Source: Novosphingobium sp. ST904 (lineage in GTDB: Bacteria > Pseudomonadota > Alphaproteobacteria > Sphingomonadales > Sphingomonadaceae). From it: DNA of 64,000 nt. The stretch spans positions 81,295-145,294 of the forward strand of contig NZ_LGJH01000155.1 in NCBI RefSeq assembly GCF_001298105.1. Reading direction: 5' to 3'. The notes beneath the pieces were generated by a model. It ran no database searches and had not been told where the DNA came from. It saw only the letters and a list, made by a program, of their open reading frames with translations. Both the position numbers and the translations under genes were made by a program. Below are positions 37,825 through 46,566 of the stretch, piece after piece (positions within the stretch are counted from its first letter, which is position 1; each line of letters opens with the position of its first letter).

Positions 37825-40170
37825 ATGAACCTGATGCCTCGTGACGATGAACCCGGCCAGAAATCGGGCTCAGACAAGATACGTTCGATTTTCGAAGTTA
37901 CTCCGCCGGCATTGCCTCCCAAGGGGGAGGAACTGTTGCGTATTGCGCTTGTCGGCAATTTCGCGCCTCGCAAGTGCGGAATCGCGACGTTTACGACCGA
38001 TATCTTCGAAAAGCTGCGCGAACATCACCCGGAAGTGGCGGTAGAGGTCCATGCCCTCGACGATCCGGCGCTGCCGCTCGATTATCGCCACGTCGCCGGT
38101 ACCATCACCTGCAACGATCCCCAGGACTATGCCCGCGCCGCTCGGCAGATCAACGAATCCGGGGTGGATGCGGTATGGGTCCAGCACGAATACGGTATCT
38201 TCGGCGGGCCGGACGGCGAGATGGTGCTCGATTTCGTGGACCGCCTTGCTGCGCCTCTCGTCCTTACCTTGCATACCGTCCTGTCCGAACCTTCGGAGCG
38301 GCAGGACGCGATCATGCGGCATCTGGTCTCGCGGGCTTCGCGGATCATGGTCATGTCACGCCGTTCCCGCGATCTGCTGGAAAGCCGTTACGAGGTGCCG
38401 TCCCGCATCGTCGAGGTGATCGAGCATGGCGCGCCGGACCGGCCGTTCGGTCGGCACGAGGAATTCAAGGCGCGTCAGGGCCTGTCTGATCGCAAGGTGC
38501 TGATGACCTTCGGCCTGCTCGGACGCGGCAAGGGGCTGGAACATGCCATCGGCGCGCTGCCGGCGATCGTCGCGCGGCATCCCGAGGTGGTCTATCGCAT
38601 CGTCGGCGCCACGCACCCCAATCTCGTCGCACGAGAGGGTGAGGCTTACCGCGAGGAACTGGAGGCGCTCGCCGCCGAACTGGGCGTGGCGGACCACATC
38701 GCGTGGGAAAACCGCTTCCTCGAAACCGACGACCTGCTTGACCAGCTCGAATCCTGCGACATCTATCTTACGCCCTATCCGGGGCTGCAGCAGTCGACCT
38801 CGGGCACGCTCAGCTACGCCGTTGCGCTGGGCAAGGCCGTGGTTTCCACGCCTTACGTTCATGCGCGCGAACTGCTGGGCGAGGATATCGGCAAGCTGAT
38901 CGAGCCCGGCTCCAGCGAGGCGATCGCCGAGGCCGTGACGGCGCTGCTCGACGATCCCGATGAACTCGCCGCGCTGCAACGCCGCGCCTGGGTGCGGGGA
39001 CGGGAGATGATCTGGCCCCGGTTCGCCGATGCCAGCGTGCGGCTGGTATCCCGCGCCCGCGCGCCCGATCCCGCGCTGCCGCCGATCACCGCGACGCCGG
39101 GCCTTTCCGCCATTCTCGCCATGAGCGATGCCACCGGCATGCTCCAGCATTCCATCGGCGTGGTGCCCGATCGCCGCCATGGCTATTGCCTCGACGACAA
39201 TGCCCGCGCGCTCATGCTCATGAACGTGGCGCGGGGGCTGCCGGTGGGCGAGCGGATGAAATGGAGCCTGGCTTACGCGTCCTTCGTGCAGTTCGCCTGG
39301 AACCCGGATGCCGGGCGCTTCCGCAACTTCATGCGCTTCGACCGGTCATGGTGCGAGGACGAGGGTTCCGAGGATTCGAACGGCCGCGCCGTCTGGGCGC
39401 TCGGCCAGACGTCCGAGCGGGCCGGGGATCAGGGGCTGGCGGAGTGGGGCCTGCAACTCTTCGACACTGTGCTCCCCTCGCTGGCGGACGTGGACGCGCC
39501 GCGCGCCAAGGCTTTCACCATGCTCGGCGCCTGCGCCGTGCTGCGCCGCCATCCGCAGCATCAGGCGGCCATCGCCTGCGTGCGCGAGGGCGGCGACTTC
39601 CTGATGCGGCTGCTCGGCCACGGTCGGCGGCCGGACTGGGCCTGGTTCGAGGCCGTGCTCGGCTACGATAATCCGCGCCTCCCGCAGGCCTTGATCGAGG
39701 CCGGGCTGGCGCTGGGCCAGGAAGCATGGATCGGCGCCGGGCTCGAAACGCTGGAGTGGATCTGCCGCCAGCAGCTTTCCGCGCGGGGGCAGTTCCGGCC
39801 GATCGGTTCGGAGAGCTTCCACAAGCCGCACAGCTATCTGCCGTTCGACCAGCAGCCGCTGGAAGCGCAGGCCGCGATCGAGGCGGCGGCCAGCGCATGG
39901 CGCGCCACCAACGGTGCGTTCTGGACGGAACATGCGATGACGGCCTGGCGCTGGTTCTTCGGCGGCAACGACCGCGGCGTCGTTCTGGCCGACATTGCGA
40001 CGGGCCGATGCCGCGATGGGGTCACGCCGAGGGGAGTGAACGGCAATTGCGGCGCGGAATCCATTCTCGCCTTCCAACTTTCGCACTATGCTCTGGCCGA
40101 GCTTGCCGTGTCGGCACCGCTCGGACGTGGAGGAGGATTGCTTGAATCGGCCCGAGAACGTCTGGTCTGA
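37825..40170 (+). CDS. GT4 glycosyltransferase fused to an alpha/alpha-barrel-like C-terminal domain
   Basis: 781 residues. Residues about 35-410 are a GT-B fold: LVGNFAPRKCGIATFTTDIF, VDAVWVQHEYGIFGG, LTLHTVLSEP, LMTFGLLGRGKGLEHAI, YPGLQQSTSGTLSYAVALGK and VVSTPYVHARELL. Residues about 430-770 are helical and toroid-like (HGYCLDDNARALMLMNVARG, PHSYLPFDQQPLEAQAAIEA, ATNGAFWTEHAMTAWRWFFGGND). This second half resembles glycan-binding or hydrolase-like barrels, not a transferase. It overlaps the GH130 gene by 29 bases. It probably builds or trims a mannose-type glycan; the acceptor is unknown. Confidence 0.82.
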   Translation: MNLMPRDDEPGQKSGSDKIRSIFEVTPPALPPKGEELLRIALVGNFAPRKCGIATFTTDIFEKLREHHPEVAVEVHALDDPALPLDYRHVAGTITCNDPQDYARAARQINESGVDAVWVQHEYGIFGGPDGEMVLDFVDRLAAPLVLTLHTVLSEPSERQDAIMRHLVSRASRIMVMSRRSRDLLESRYEVPSRIVEVIEHGAPDRPFGRHEEFKARQGLSDRKVLMTFGLLGRGKGLEHAIGALPAIVARHPEVVYRIVGATHPNLVAREGEAYREELEALAAELGVADHIAWENRFLETDDLLDQLESCDIYLTPYPGLQQSTSGTLSYAVALGKAVVSTPYVHARELLGEDIGKLIEPGSSEAIAEAVTALLDDPDELAALQRRAWVRGREMIWPRFADASVRLVSRARAPDPALPPITATPGLSAILAMSDATGMLQHSIGVVPDRRHGYCLDDNARALMLMNVARGLPVGERMKWSLAYASFVQFAWNPDAGRFRNFMRFDRSWCEDEGSEDSNGRAVWALGQTSERAGDQGLAEWGLQLFDTVLPSLADVDAPRAKAFTMLGACAVLRRHPQHQAAIACVREGGDFLMRLLGHGRRPDWAWFEAVLGYDNPRLPQALIEAGLALGQEAWIGAGLETLEWICRQQLSARGQFRPIGSESFHKPHSYLPFDQQPLEAQAAIEAAASAWRATNGAFWTEHAMTAWRWFFGGNDRGVVLADIATGRCRDGVTPRGVNGNCGAESILAFQLSHYALAELAVSAPLGRGGGLLESARERLV

Positions 40171-41452
40171 ACCGCTCCATGTCTTCGAGACTCGCCTCTA
40201 TGCCGATCCGGCACGAGTCGTGCTGCGTCCGTTCCACCTTGGCTGGCAGGGCAAGAACGCGCCCGGCGGCCGTGCCAACAAGCTGGTGGAAGATATCGCG
40301 GGCCTCAGCGAGGAGCAGGTTGCTTCCGAATACGAACGCGTCTTGCGCGATTTCAAGGAACGCCACTGGCAGACCGAGAATATATTCGCCGACCGCTTTC
40401 TGGAGGTCGCGGCGAACCTCGAACTCGATCCGGGGCAATTTTCGGAAACCCGCCAGCGCCTGATCGGGGCCTATTTCTGCCACGAATACACGTTCGCGGC
40501 GGCGGCGCTGATGAATCCCTCGATCGTGCCTGCGCCTGACCAGTCGGGCATGCAGGACGGCGCGGTGCGCTTCATCATGTCGCTGCGGGCGGTGGGCGAA
40601 GGCCACATCAGTTCCATCGCCTTTCGCGAGGGCATAGCCGAGGCCGACGGGACGTTCTGTCTCTGGCCGCAGGCCTCTTTCGCTACCTCGGTCGAACTCG
40701 ACGAGGAAGGCGAGGTCGATGCCGACGGCACGGTGGCGGTCCATCGCCATCCGGAGTCCAGCCTGTCCAACACCGTGATCTTCCCCATCACCGAGCAACA
40801 GCGCGGAGGATTGGAAGACCTGCGCCTCGTGCGGTTCGACCATGGGGACGGGGATTACGAATGGGTGGGCACTTACACCGCCTATTCCGGCAGCTCCATT
40901 CGCTCCGAACTGCTGCGGACCCGCGATTTCCGGGCGTTCGAACTGGAACCGATCCGGGGCAGGGCGGGCCGCAACAAGGGCATGGCGCTGTTCCCGCAGA
41001 AGATCGACGGCCAGTTCGCCATGGTCGGCAGGCAGGACGGCAAGAACCTGTTCCTGCTCCGGTCCGACTCGCTCGACATCTGGGATGATGACGGCGTTCT
41101 GCTGATGGGGCCGAAGTACCCCTGGGAATTCATCCAGATCGGCAATTGCGGCAGCCCGATCCCCACCGAGCATGGCTGGCTGCTGTTCACGCACGGTGTC
41201 GGCGCGATGCGCAAATACGCGCTCGGCTGCGCATTGCTCGACCTCAAGGACCCGTCGAAAGTGCTGGCGCGCACGACGGAGCCGGTGCTGACCGCCGAAA
41301 ACGCGGATCGTTCGGGCTACGTGCCCAACGTGGTCTATACATGCGGTGCGCTCAAGGTGGGGGAACGGCTGCTTCTGCCATATGGTATTTCCGACAGTAC
41401 AGTCGGCTTCGCGACCTGCGAGATCGAGGGGCTTTTGAAGCTGATGGCGTGA
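40142..41452 (+). CDS. GH130-like mannoside phosphorylase/hydrolase
   Basis: 436 residues from TTG 40142, supported by AGGAGGA 5 bases upstream and lying inside the GT4 gene's end. The five-bladed propeller shows GGLEDLRLVRF, EWVGTYTAYSG, GRAGRNKGMALFPQKIDG, MVGRQDGKNLFLL and CGSPIPTEHGWLLFTHGVG. GH130 enzymes cleave beta-mannosides, usually with phosphate. An N-terminal part of about 100 residues precedes the propeller. Translational coupling to the GT4 gene implies action on the same glycan. Confidence 0.83.
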   Translation: MNRPENVWSEPLHVFETRLYADPARVVLRPFHLGWQGKNAPGGRANKLVEDIAGLSEEQVASEYERVLRDFKERHWQTENIFADRFLEVAANLELDPGQFSETRQRLIGAYFCHEYTFAAAALMNPSIVPAPDQSGMQDGAVRFIMSLRAVGEGHISSIAFREGIAEADGTFCLWPQASFATSVELDEEGEVDADGTVAVHRHPESSLSNTVIFPITEQQRGGLEDLRLVRFDHGDGDYEWVGTYTAYSGSSIRSELLRTRDFRAFELEPIRGRAGRNKGMALFPQKIDGQFAMVGRQDGKNLFLLRSDSLDIWDDDGVLLMGPKYPWEFIQIGNCGSPIPTEHGWLLFTHGVGAMRKYALGCALLDLKDPSKVLARTTEPVLTAENADRSGYVPNVVYTCGALKVGERLLLPYGISDSTVGFATCEIEGLLKLMA

Positions 41453-41461
41453 TGTGAAGCG

Positions 41462-41487
41462 CAGTGCGGGAGATGCACTGTTTTTTT
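41462..41487 (+). terminator. Rho-independent terminator of the GT4-GH130 operon
   Basis: CAGTGC (41462-41467), a 7-base loop, GCACTG (41475-41480), then seven Ts. It starts 9 bases after the GH130 stop. Confidence 0.88.
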
Positions 41488-41571
41488 ACAAATCAATGCT
41501 GCGTACGGGGAGCGTTGACCGCTCTGATGGCGCGATGTTACGTTTTTTCATATTGTTGAACGGATGTGCAT

Positions 41572-42111
41572 ATGCGCCTGGCTATTTTGCTTGCGGCAGC
41601 GGCTCTCGTTTCCACGCCTGCCTTTTCTCAAGTTCTTCAGTCGGGCGCATTGTCCGCCGGAGCGGATCGGTCTCCGGGCGTTCCAGCCTTTTCCGGCATT
41701 CCGATGCAGCCTGCCTTCTCCGGGCCGGGACGAGGCGCCGGTCCGCAAATGACGCTGGCGCGCACTCTACTTGCGGAAGGCAAATATGCCGAAGCAGACC
41801 GGATATTGACTGATCTCGTCCACCGCTCGAACAATAGCGAGACCTATTTCCTGAAGGGCGTTTCCTCGCTCGGCACAGGCCAGTCGGCGTCGGCCCGGAC
41901 CTATTTCAAGTCCGTGCTGATGAGCCGGAAAACGCGGCATGCCGGCGCCATGACGGGCCTTGCGCTTTCGGAAATTCAACTGGGTAATAGGCCGGCGGCA
42001 GAGCGAATACTCGAAACTCTCAAGTCGCAGGACGATCGCTGCGACGGACGCTGTTCGCGCAGCACTTCGATAGAGCAGGCCGTTTCCACTGTGGAAAAGG
42101 CCCTGGGCTAG
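41572..42111 (+). CDS. Exported tetratricopeptide-type protein
   Basis: 179 residues from ATG 41572. A signal peptide (RLAILLAAAALVSTPAFS, cleavage near residue 19) leads to a Gly/Pro-rich stretch. TPR-like helices follow (LARTLLAEGKYAEADRILTDL, ETYFLKGVSSLGTGQSASA, AGAMTGLALSEIQLGNRPAA). Two Cys near the end (DDRCDGRCS) may form a disulfide in the periplasm. The function is unknown; it may scaffold a partner. It converges with ppc. Confidence 0.75.
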   Translation: MRLAILLAAAALVSTPAFSQVLQSGALSAGADRSPGVPAFSGIPMQPAFSGPGRGAGPQMTLARTLLAEGKYAEADRILTDLVHRSNNSETYFLKGVSSLGTGQSASARTYFKSVLMSRKTRHAGAMTGLALSEIQLGNRPAAERILETLKSQDDRCDGRCSRSTSIEQAVSTVEKALG

Positions 42112-42121
42112 CGAAGCTCAT

Positions 42122-42145
42122 GCCCCCGCCCGGATGAGCGGGGGC
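42122..42145. terminator. Hairpin between convergent TPR and ppc genes
   Basis: GCCCCCGC (42122-42129) pairs with GCGGGGGC (42138-42145). There is no clear U-tract on either side, so termination is only suggested by position. Confidence 0.45.
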
Positions 42146-42156
42146 ACCATGTTCCT

Positions 42157-44942
42157 TTACCCGTGGGCGCCGAACTCGTTCGCCAGCGCGTGGTGATCCG
42201 CAGTGAAAGCGCATAGGAGCGTGCGATCGGATCGATGTAGTCGCGGTGGATAGGGGTATATCCGGTCGCGCTTGAATCCGGATAATCGCTTGGCAGTTCC
42301 ACCTTGAAATCGTCGATCGAGGGGAAGCTCGTCGGGAAGGCGCGGCGAAGCTGGGCGAGGCCATCCTCGACACGCAGGGTGAAGAACATCTCCAGCACGT
42401 CGTCGCGGCTGATATCGTTCGCGCGGCTGAACTGCGGCACCATGACCACACGCAGGAACATGTGCTTGAACAAGGCGATCCGCAGCGATTGCAGTACGCC
42501 CAGGCTGCGGCGGGTATGCTCGCGGTCCGGCAGCGGTGCTTCGTTCGGCAGCAGGTCGAGCAGGAAGTGCAGCTTCATCGCATCGACCCTGAGGCGCGAG
42601 GCGAGGCGGCGATAGACGCCGGTGCGGTCATCCTTGGTCAGGTATTCGGCCAGCTTGAGGCAAGCCCCCGCGATGTGCTGCTCGTCGCCGCGATAGGGGC
42701 GGCTGGCCCAGTAGGCCGAGTTGAACAGTTCGCCATAGGCCGCCACCGTCTTGATCGAGGCCAGCGCGTTGGCATGCCGGGCAAGCCGCATCAACTGCTG
42801 CCCGCGCTCGCTTTCGCGCAGCAGGGCGGCCACTTCCTCGCGGTTGCCGTCGGACGCGGTGCCGATCCCGGCGATCACGTTCACCGGATAGCCCAGTTGC
42901 TGGAGGATCGCGTTGTGCGGGATCGCGCGGATCTGGCGCAGGCTCATCGAGCGGTCGGCCGCAAGGTCCGACTGGCGGCGCGACTTGCGGCTGCCGGTAT
43001 CGTTGAGCAGCCCCAGACCGAAGGCCGTGATCGCGCGACTGTAAGTGCTGCTTTCCAGATGCTCGTGCTGCACGCCGCGAATGGCGCGGTAGAAATCGAG
43101 GCTGAGGTCGGTGCGGCGATAGAACAGGTCGGTCGGCGCTTCGGCGTCGGCGCCCCACAGCGGCATTTCGGCCATGCGGGTGAGCGTGGCGAGCGCCAGT
43201 TCGTCCGACCCGAACCAGAGATAACCGTCACCGCCCTGGAACGAGACTTCGGGCTCCAGCCGGATGCCCGCGCGCAGGAAGCGGCGGCGGGCCCAGGGGC
43301 TCATCGGCCAGTCGAACCGGTCCTTGAGGCTGGAGGGATGCGCGCCGCGGCCCATCGATTCGCCGTGGGTGTTGAAGATCAGCGCCGAAACGTCGGTGAG
43401 GCCGTTCGCCACCATGGCTTCGGAAAGGCGGCCCTGCAGTCGCTCGATGGCGAGCGCGGCGGGAACTTGCCCGACGAAGCGGCCCGCGTCCGAGAAGCCG
43501 GTCTGGATCGAGACGCGGCCGCGCTTGTGGGCATATTCGCGGTAGGCGGGTTCTGCCAGCACCGCGTCGATGAAGCGGCCGCCATGCTCCAGCGCGCTTT
43601 CCGTCTCGAACAGCGGCGAGACGTCGACTTTCTCGTCGATCCCGAACATCCGCGCGAAGTAGAGCGCGGCGAGGATCGTGGTGGGCTCCTCGCACTCGGC
43701 CACGAGCATGCGGATCGGCGCATCCGCGTCGATATGGGCGAGGATCTGCGCCATCGCCAGGAACTGGCGCACGGCGGTGGAATTCTCGATGGCGAGTGCG
43801 GCGAAGTTCGACCTGAGCGGGCGGACTTCGGCCAGCAGCTCGCGCGTGCGGACCAGCGCGGCCTGGCTGGCGAGGTTCAGCTTGCCTTCCGGGTCGATAC
43901 GCAGGCGGATCGCGTTCTGGAGCTGCGAGGCGTTCACGCGGAAGTGGATCCAGCCCATGCCAAGCCCGTCCGCCCGCATGGCGGCGGCGGCGACCAGCAG
44001 TGTGCGGGCCTGGTCCTGATCGGCGTGGCGCGCTTCGTATTCGAGGTCGCTCACGATGCCTTCAAGGCTGACGAGCTTGTCGGGATGTTCGGCGGTGAGC
44101 GCGTTGGCTGCTTCCGACAGCGCTCTGGCGAGGAGAAGTCCTGCGCGAAGTGCGCGGCCATGTCCCCGGCGAGCGTGCCGGCGCGGGCCAGCCTGGCTGC
44201 GGTGTCCGGGGCTGCATGTTCCAGCATCGCGGCATAGCCGGCAAGACGCTGTGCCTTTTCCTCCAGCCGGTAGCGGATCGAGGTGGACCAGCCGATATCG
44301 GTGCGCCCGTCCATGTCGTAGCCCACCCACGAGGCGAAGCGCACGGGCATGGGGTTCAGGCCCTTCCAGCGCTTGGGCCAGCGGGCGGCGGCAATGTCGA
44401 ACAGGCGTTCGTTGATACGGTCGCGGGCCTTCTGGCCGCGCGCGATCGCCTCCATCGCCTTGCCGTGCTCGTAATCGAGCGTGATCGTATCACGGTCGGG
44501 CGAGGCGGCGCAGACGGTGGCCTCGCTGTGATCGCCGGTGGAGGCGGCGTGAGTCACGGCTTCGGTCTGGGCGGTGGAGAGCAGGAAAGTAGGGTGCCCG
44601 GTGAAGACGACATGGGCGGCGGGGCGCTGCCAGCGCACGGCGAAGGCGGTGAAGTCTTCTTCGCTGGCGGCTTCGTCGAGCCGCTTTTCGTTTTCGGCCG
44701 TGGCGATGGGGGCGAGCATGCGGTCAAGCCGCGCGGCGCGGGCGCGCAGCCCCTCGCACTCCATCTCGGCGACGAGGGCCTCGATCTGGTCGAGGCCCAT
44801 TTCGCCGTTTTCCAGCTGGCGCGACAATTCGAGCCCCAGCTGGAAAACCGGATTGTAGAGCGGCGTGCTGGGCGGTCAGGACATGGAGTTCCTGAAGGCG
44901 GCGGTCGAGATCGTCGACCGTGGTCAGCGCCGCGCCCGTCAT
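42157..44942 (-). CDS. ppc: Phosphoenolpyruvate carboxylase (three frame breaks)
   Basis: About 929 residues after repair, from ATG 44942 to a TAA at 42157. It carboxylates PEP to oxaloacetate, refilling the TCA cycle. The catalytic His is in VVFTGHPTFLLS. The usual GRGG loop appears as NTHGESMGRGAHP, which lacks the first RGG and is atypical. Breaks near 44873 (two bases), 44123 and 42185 are all repairable in C/G runs. The native ending reads ALANEFGAHG. It is last in the Entner-Doudoroff operon, coupled to eda by ATGA, so pyruvate formation and anaplerosis are co-expressed. Confidence 0.85.
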
Positions 44943-45565
44943 CGCGGGAGCCCCGCGGCGAGGCGGGCGGCCGCCTCGATCTTCGCCACATCGGGCTTGC
45001 CCTTGGGCACCATCCAGCTGCCGCCGACGCAGAGCACGGCATCAAGCGCCAGCCATTCGGGGGCGTTTTCAGGCGTCACCCCGCCGGTCGGGCAGAACTT
45101 GGCCTTGAACAGCGGGGCAGAGATCGCCTTCAGGGCCGGAGGACCGCCCGCCGCCATGGCGGGGAAGAACTTCAGCCGGTCGAACCCGCATTCCAGTGCG
45201 AACATCACGTCGCTGGCATTGGCGGTGCCGGGCAGGAACGGGATTCCGGTCTTGTAGGCGGCTTCGGCCAGCATCGGGGTGAGGCCGGGCGAGACGATGA
45301 ATTCGGCGCCCGCATCGATGGAGCGCTTCAGGTCGTCGGGCGAAAGCACGGTGCCCGCGCCGACCACGGCGCCGGGAACCTGCTTCATCACCTTGATCGC
45401 CTCGATCGCGCATTCGGTGCGCAGCGTCACTTCGAGCGCGGGCAACCCGCCCGCGACGAGCGCTTCGGCGATCGGCAGGGCGTGTTCGATATCCTCGATC
45501 ACCAGCACCGGGATCACCGGGGCCAGACGCATGACCTTTTCGACGGCTTCGGACGGGCTGCTCAT
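44939..45565 (-). CDS. eda: KDPG aldolase
   Basis: 208 residues. It splits 2-keto-3-deoxy-6-phosphogluconate into pyruvate and glyceraldehyde 3-phosphate. The active-site Glu is in ALEVTLRTECA, the Schiff-base Lys in DRLKFFPA, and the phosphate-binding loop in FCPTGGVTPENA. Its ATG overlaps the glk stop (45562-45565), and its stop overlaps the ppc start. Confidence 0.96.
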   Translation of the reverse strand: MSSPSEAVEKVMRLAPVIPVLVIEDIEHALPIAEALVAGGLPALEVTLRTECAIEAIKVMKQVPGAVVGAGTVLSPDDLKRSIDAGAEFIVSPGLTPMLAEAAYKTGIPFLPGTANASDVMFALECGFDRLKFFPAMAAGGPPALKAISAPLFKAKFCPTGGVTPENAPEWLALDAVLCVGGSWMVPKGKPDVAKIEAAARLAAGLPR

Positions 45566-46566
45566 TGAACGTGCTCCCTGACATAGGCGGCAGCCGCGCC
45601 GAACAGGCCGGGCTGCGGATGGGTGATGAGCTTGACCGGCATCTGCGCCATCATGCCGGCAAAGCGGCCCTTGGCGCAGAAACGCTCGGCAAAGCCCGAG
45701 GACAGAATGGTTTCGCGGATACGGTAGCCGAGCCCGCCGGCGATCACGACGCCGCTGGCGCCGTGCGCCAGCGCGCAGTCACCCGCCGCGCTGCCGAGTG
45801 CCAGGCAGAAACGGTCGACGGCGGCGGCGGCCAGCGGGTCGGAAAGATTGGTGCCTGCAGTCCAGATATCGACGTCGGTCATATCGTGAATCGCGCGGTT
45901 CTCCATGGCGGCGAGCGTCTGGTAGATGTCGACGATGGCGGGGCCGGAGACGACGCGCTCGGTGGAGACGCGGTTGTGCCGCTTGCGCAGACGGGCGAGG
46001 ATCGCGTCCTCGATCAGGTCCAGCGGCGCATAGTCGGTATGGCCGCCTTCGGTCGCCTGCACGTGGTAGAACCCGCCCTGGCCGTGGGGCAGGCCGTTGC
46101 GCCACAAGTGCGCCACGCCAAGCCCGGTGCCCGGGCCGAGCACGCTGAGCGTGCCCGATACCGGCAGCGGCACGTCCGGCCCGGCCAGATGCAGGAACTG
46201 GTCTTCCGGCGCCAGCGCCACGGCATAGGCCACCGCCGCGAAGTCGTTGACCACGGTGTAGCGTTCCACGCCCAGCTTTTCGGGGATCAGGCCGGGGCGG
46301 ATGATCCACGGGTTGTTGGTGAAACGGATCACGTCGCCGCCGACCGGACCGGCGATGGCAATCGATACCGCCGGCGGGACTGTCCCGCCGTTCCGCTCAC
46401 GGAAGGCCTGCCAGGCAAGCTGGAAGCTGCCGTGGTCGCTGGTGTGGAGCGTGACCGGCTCGTCCAGCGTGATCTGGCCCTGTCCATCGACTGCGGCCAG
46501 CGCGAAGCGTGCGTGCGTGCCGCCGATATCGACGGCTACGAGTTCGGTACTTCCCTGGGCGCTCAC
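45562..46566 (-). CDS. glk: Glucokinase (ROK-unrelated, bacterial type)
   Basis: 334 residues. It phosphorylates glucose to glucose 6-phosphate with ATP. The N-terminal phosphate loop is VDIGGTHARFALA, the catalytic Asp is in VVNDFAAVAYAV, and LGPGTGLGVAHL and EGGHTDYAP follow. Its start overlaps the edd stop by 4 bases. Confidence 0.95.
   Translation of the reverse strand: MSAQGSTELVAVDIGGTHARFALAAVDGQGQITLDEPVTLHTSDHGSFQLAWQAFRERNGGTVPPAVSIAIAGPVGGDVIRFTNNPWIIRPGLIPEKLGVERYTVVNDFAAVAYAVALAPEDQFLHLAGPDVPLPVSGTLSVLGPGTGLGVAHLWRNGLPHGQGGFYHVQATEGGHTDYAPLDLIEDAILARLRKRHNRVSTERVVSGPAIVDIYQTLAAMENRAIHDMTDVDIWTAGTNLSDPLAAAAVDRFCLALGSAAGDCALAHGASGVVIAGGLGYRIRETILSSGFAERFCAKGRFAGMMAQMPVKLITHPQPGLFGAAAAYVREHVQ

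Noticed and set aside
42462..44237. A 591-codon open frame on the plus strand inside ppc
   Set aside because: High GC makes the antisense frame of a GC3-rich gene stop-poor. The minus strand carries recognisable PEPC motifs and the plus frame carries none.
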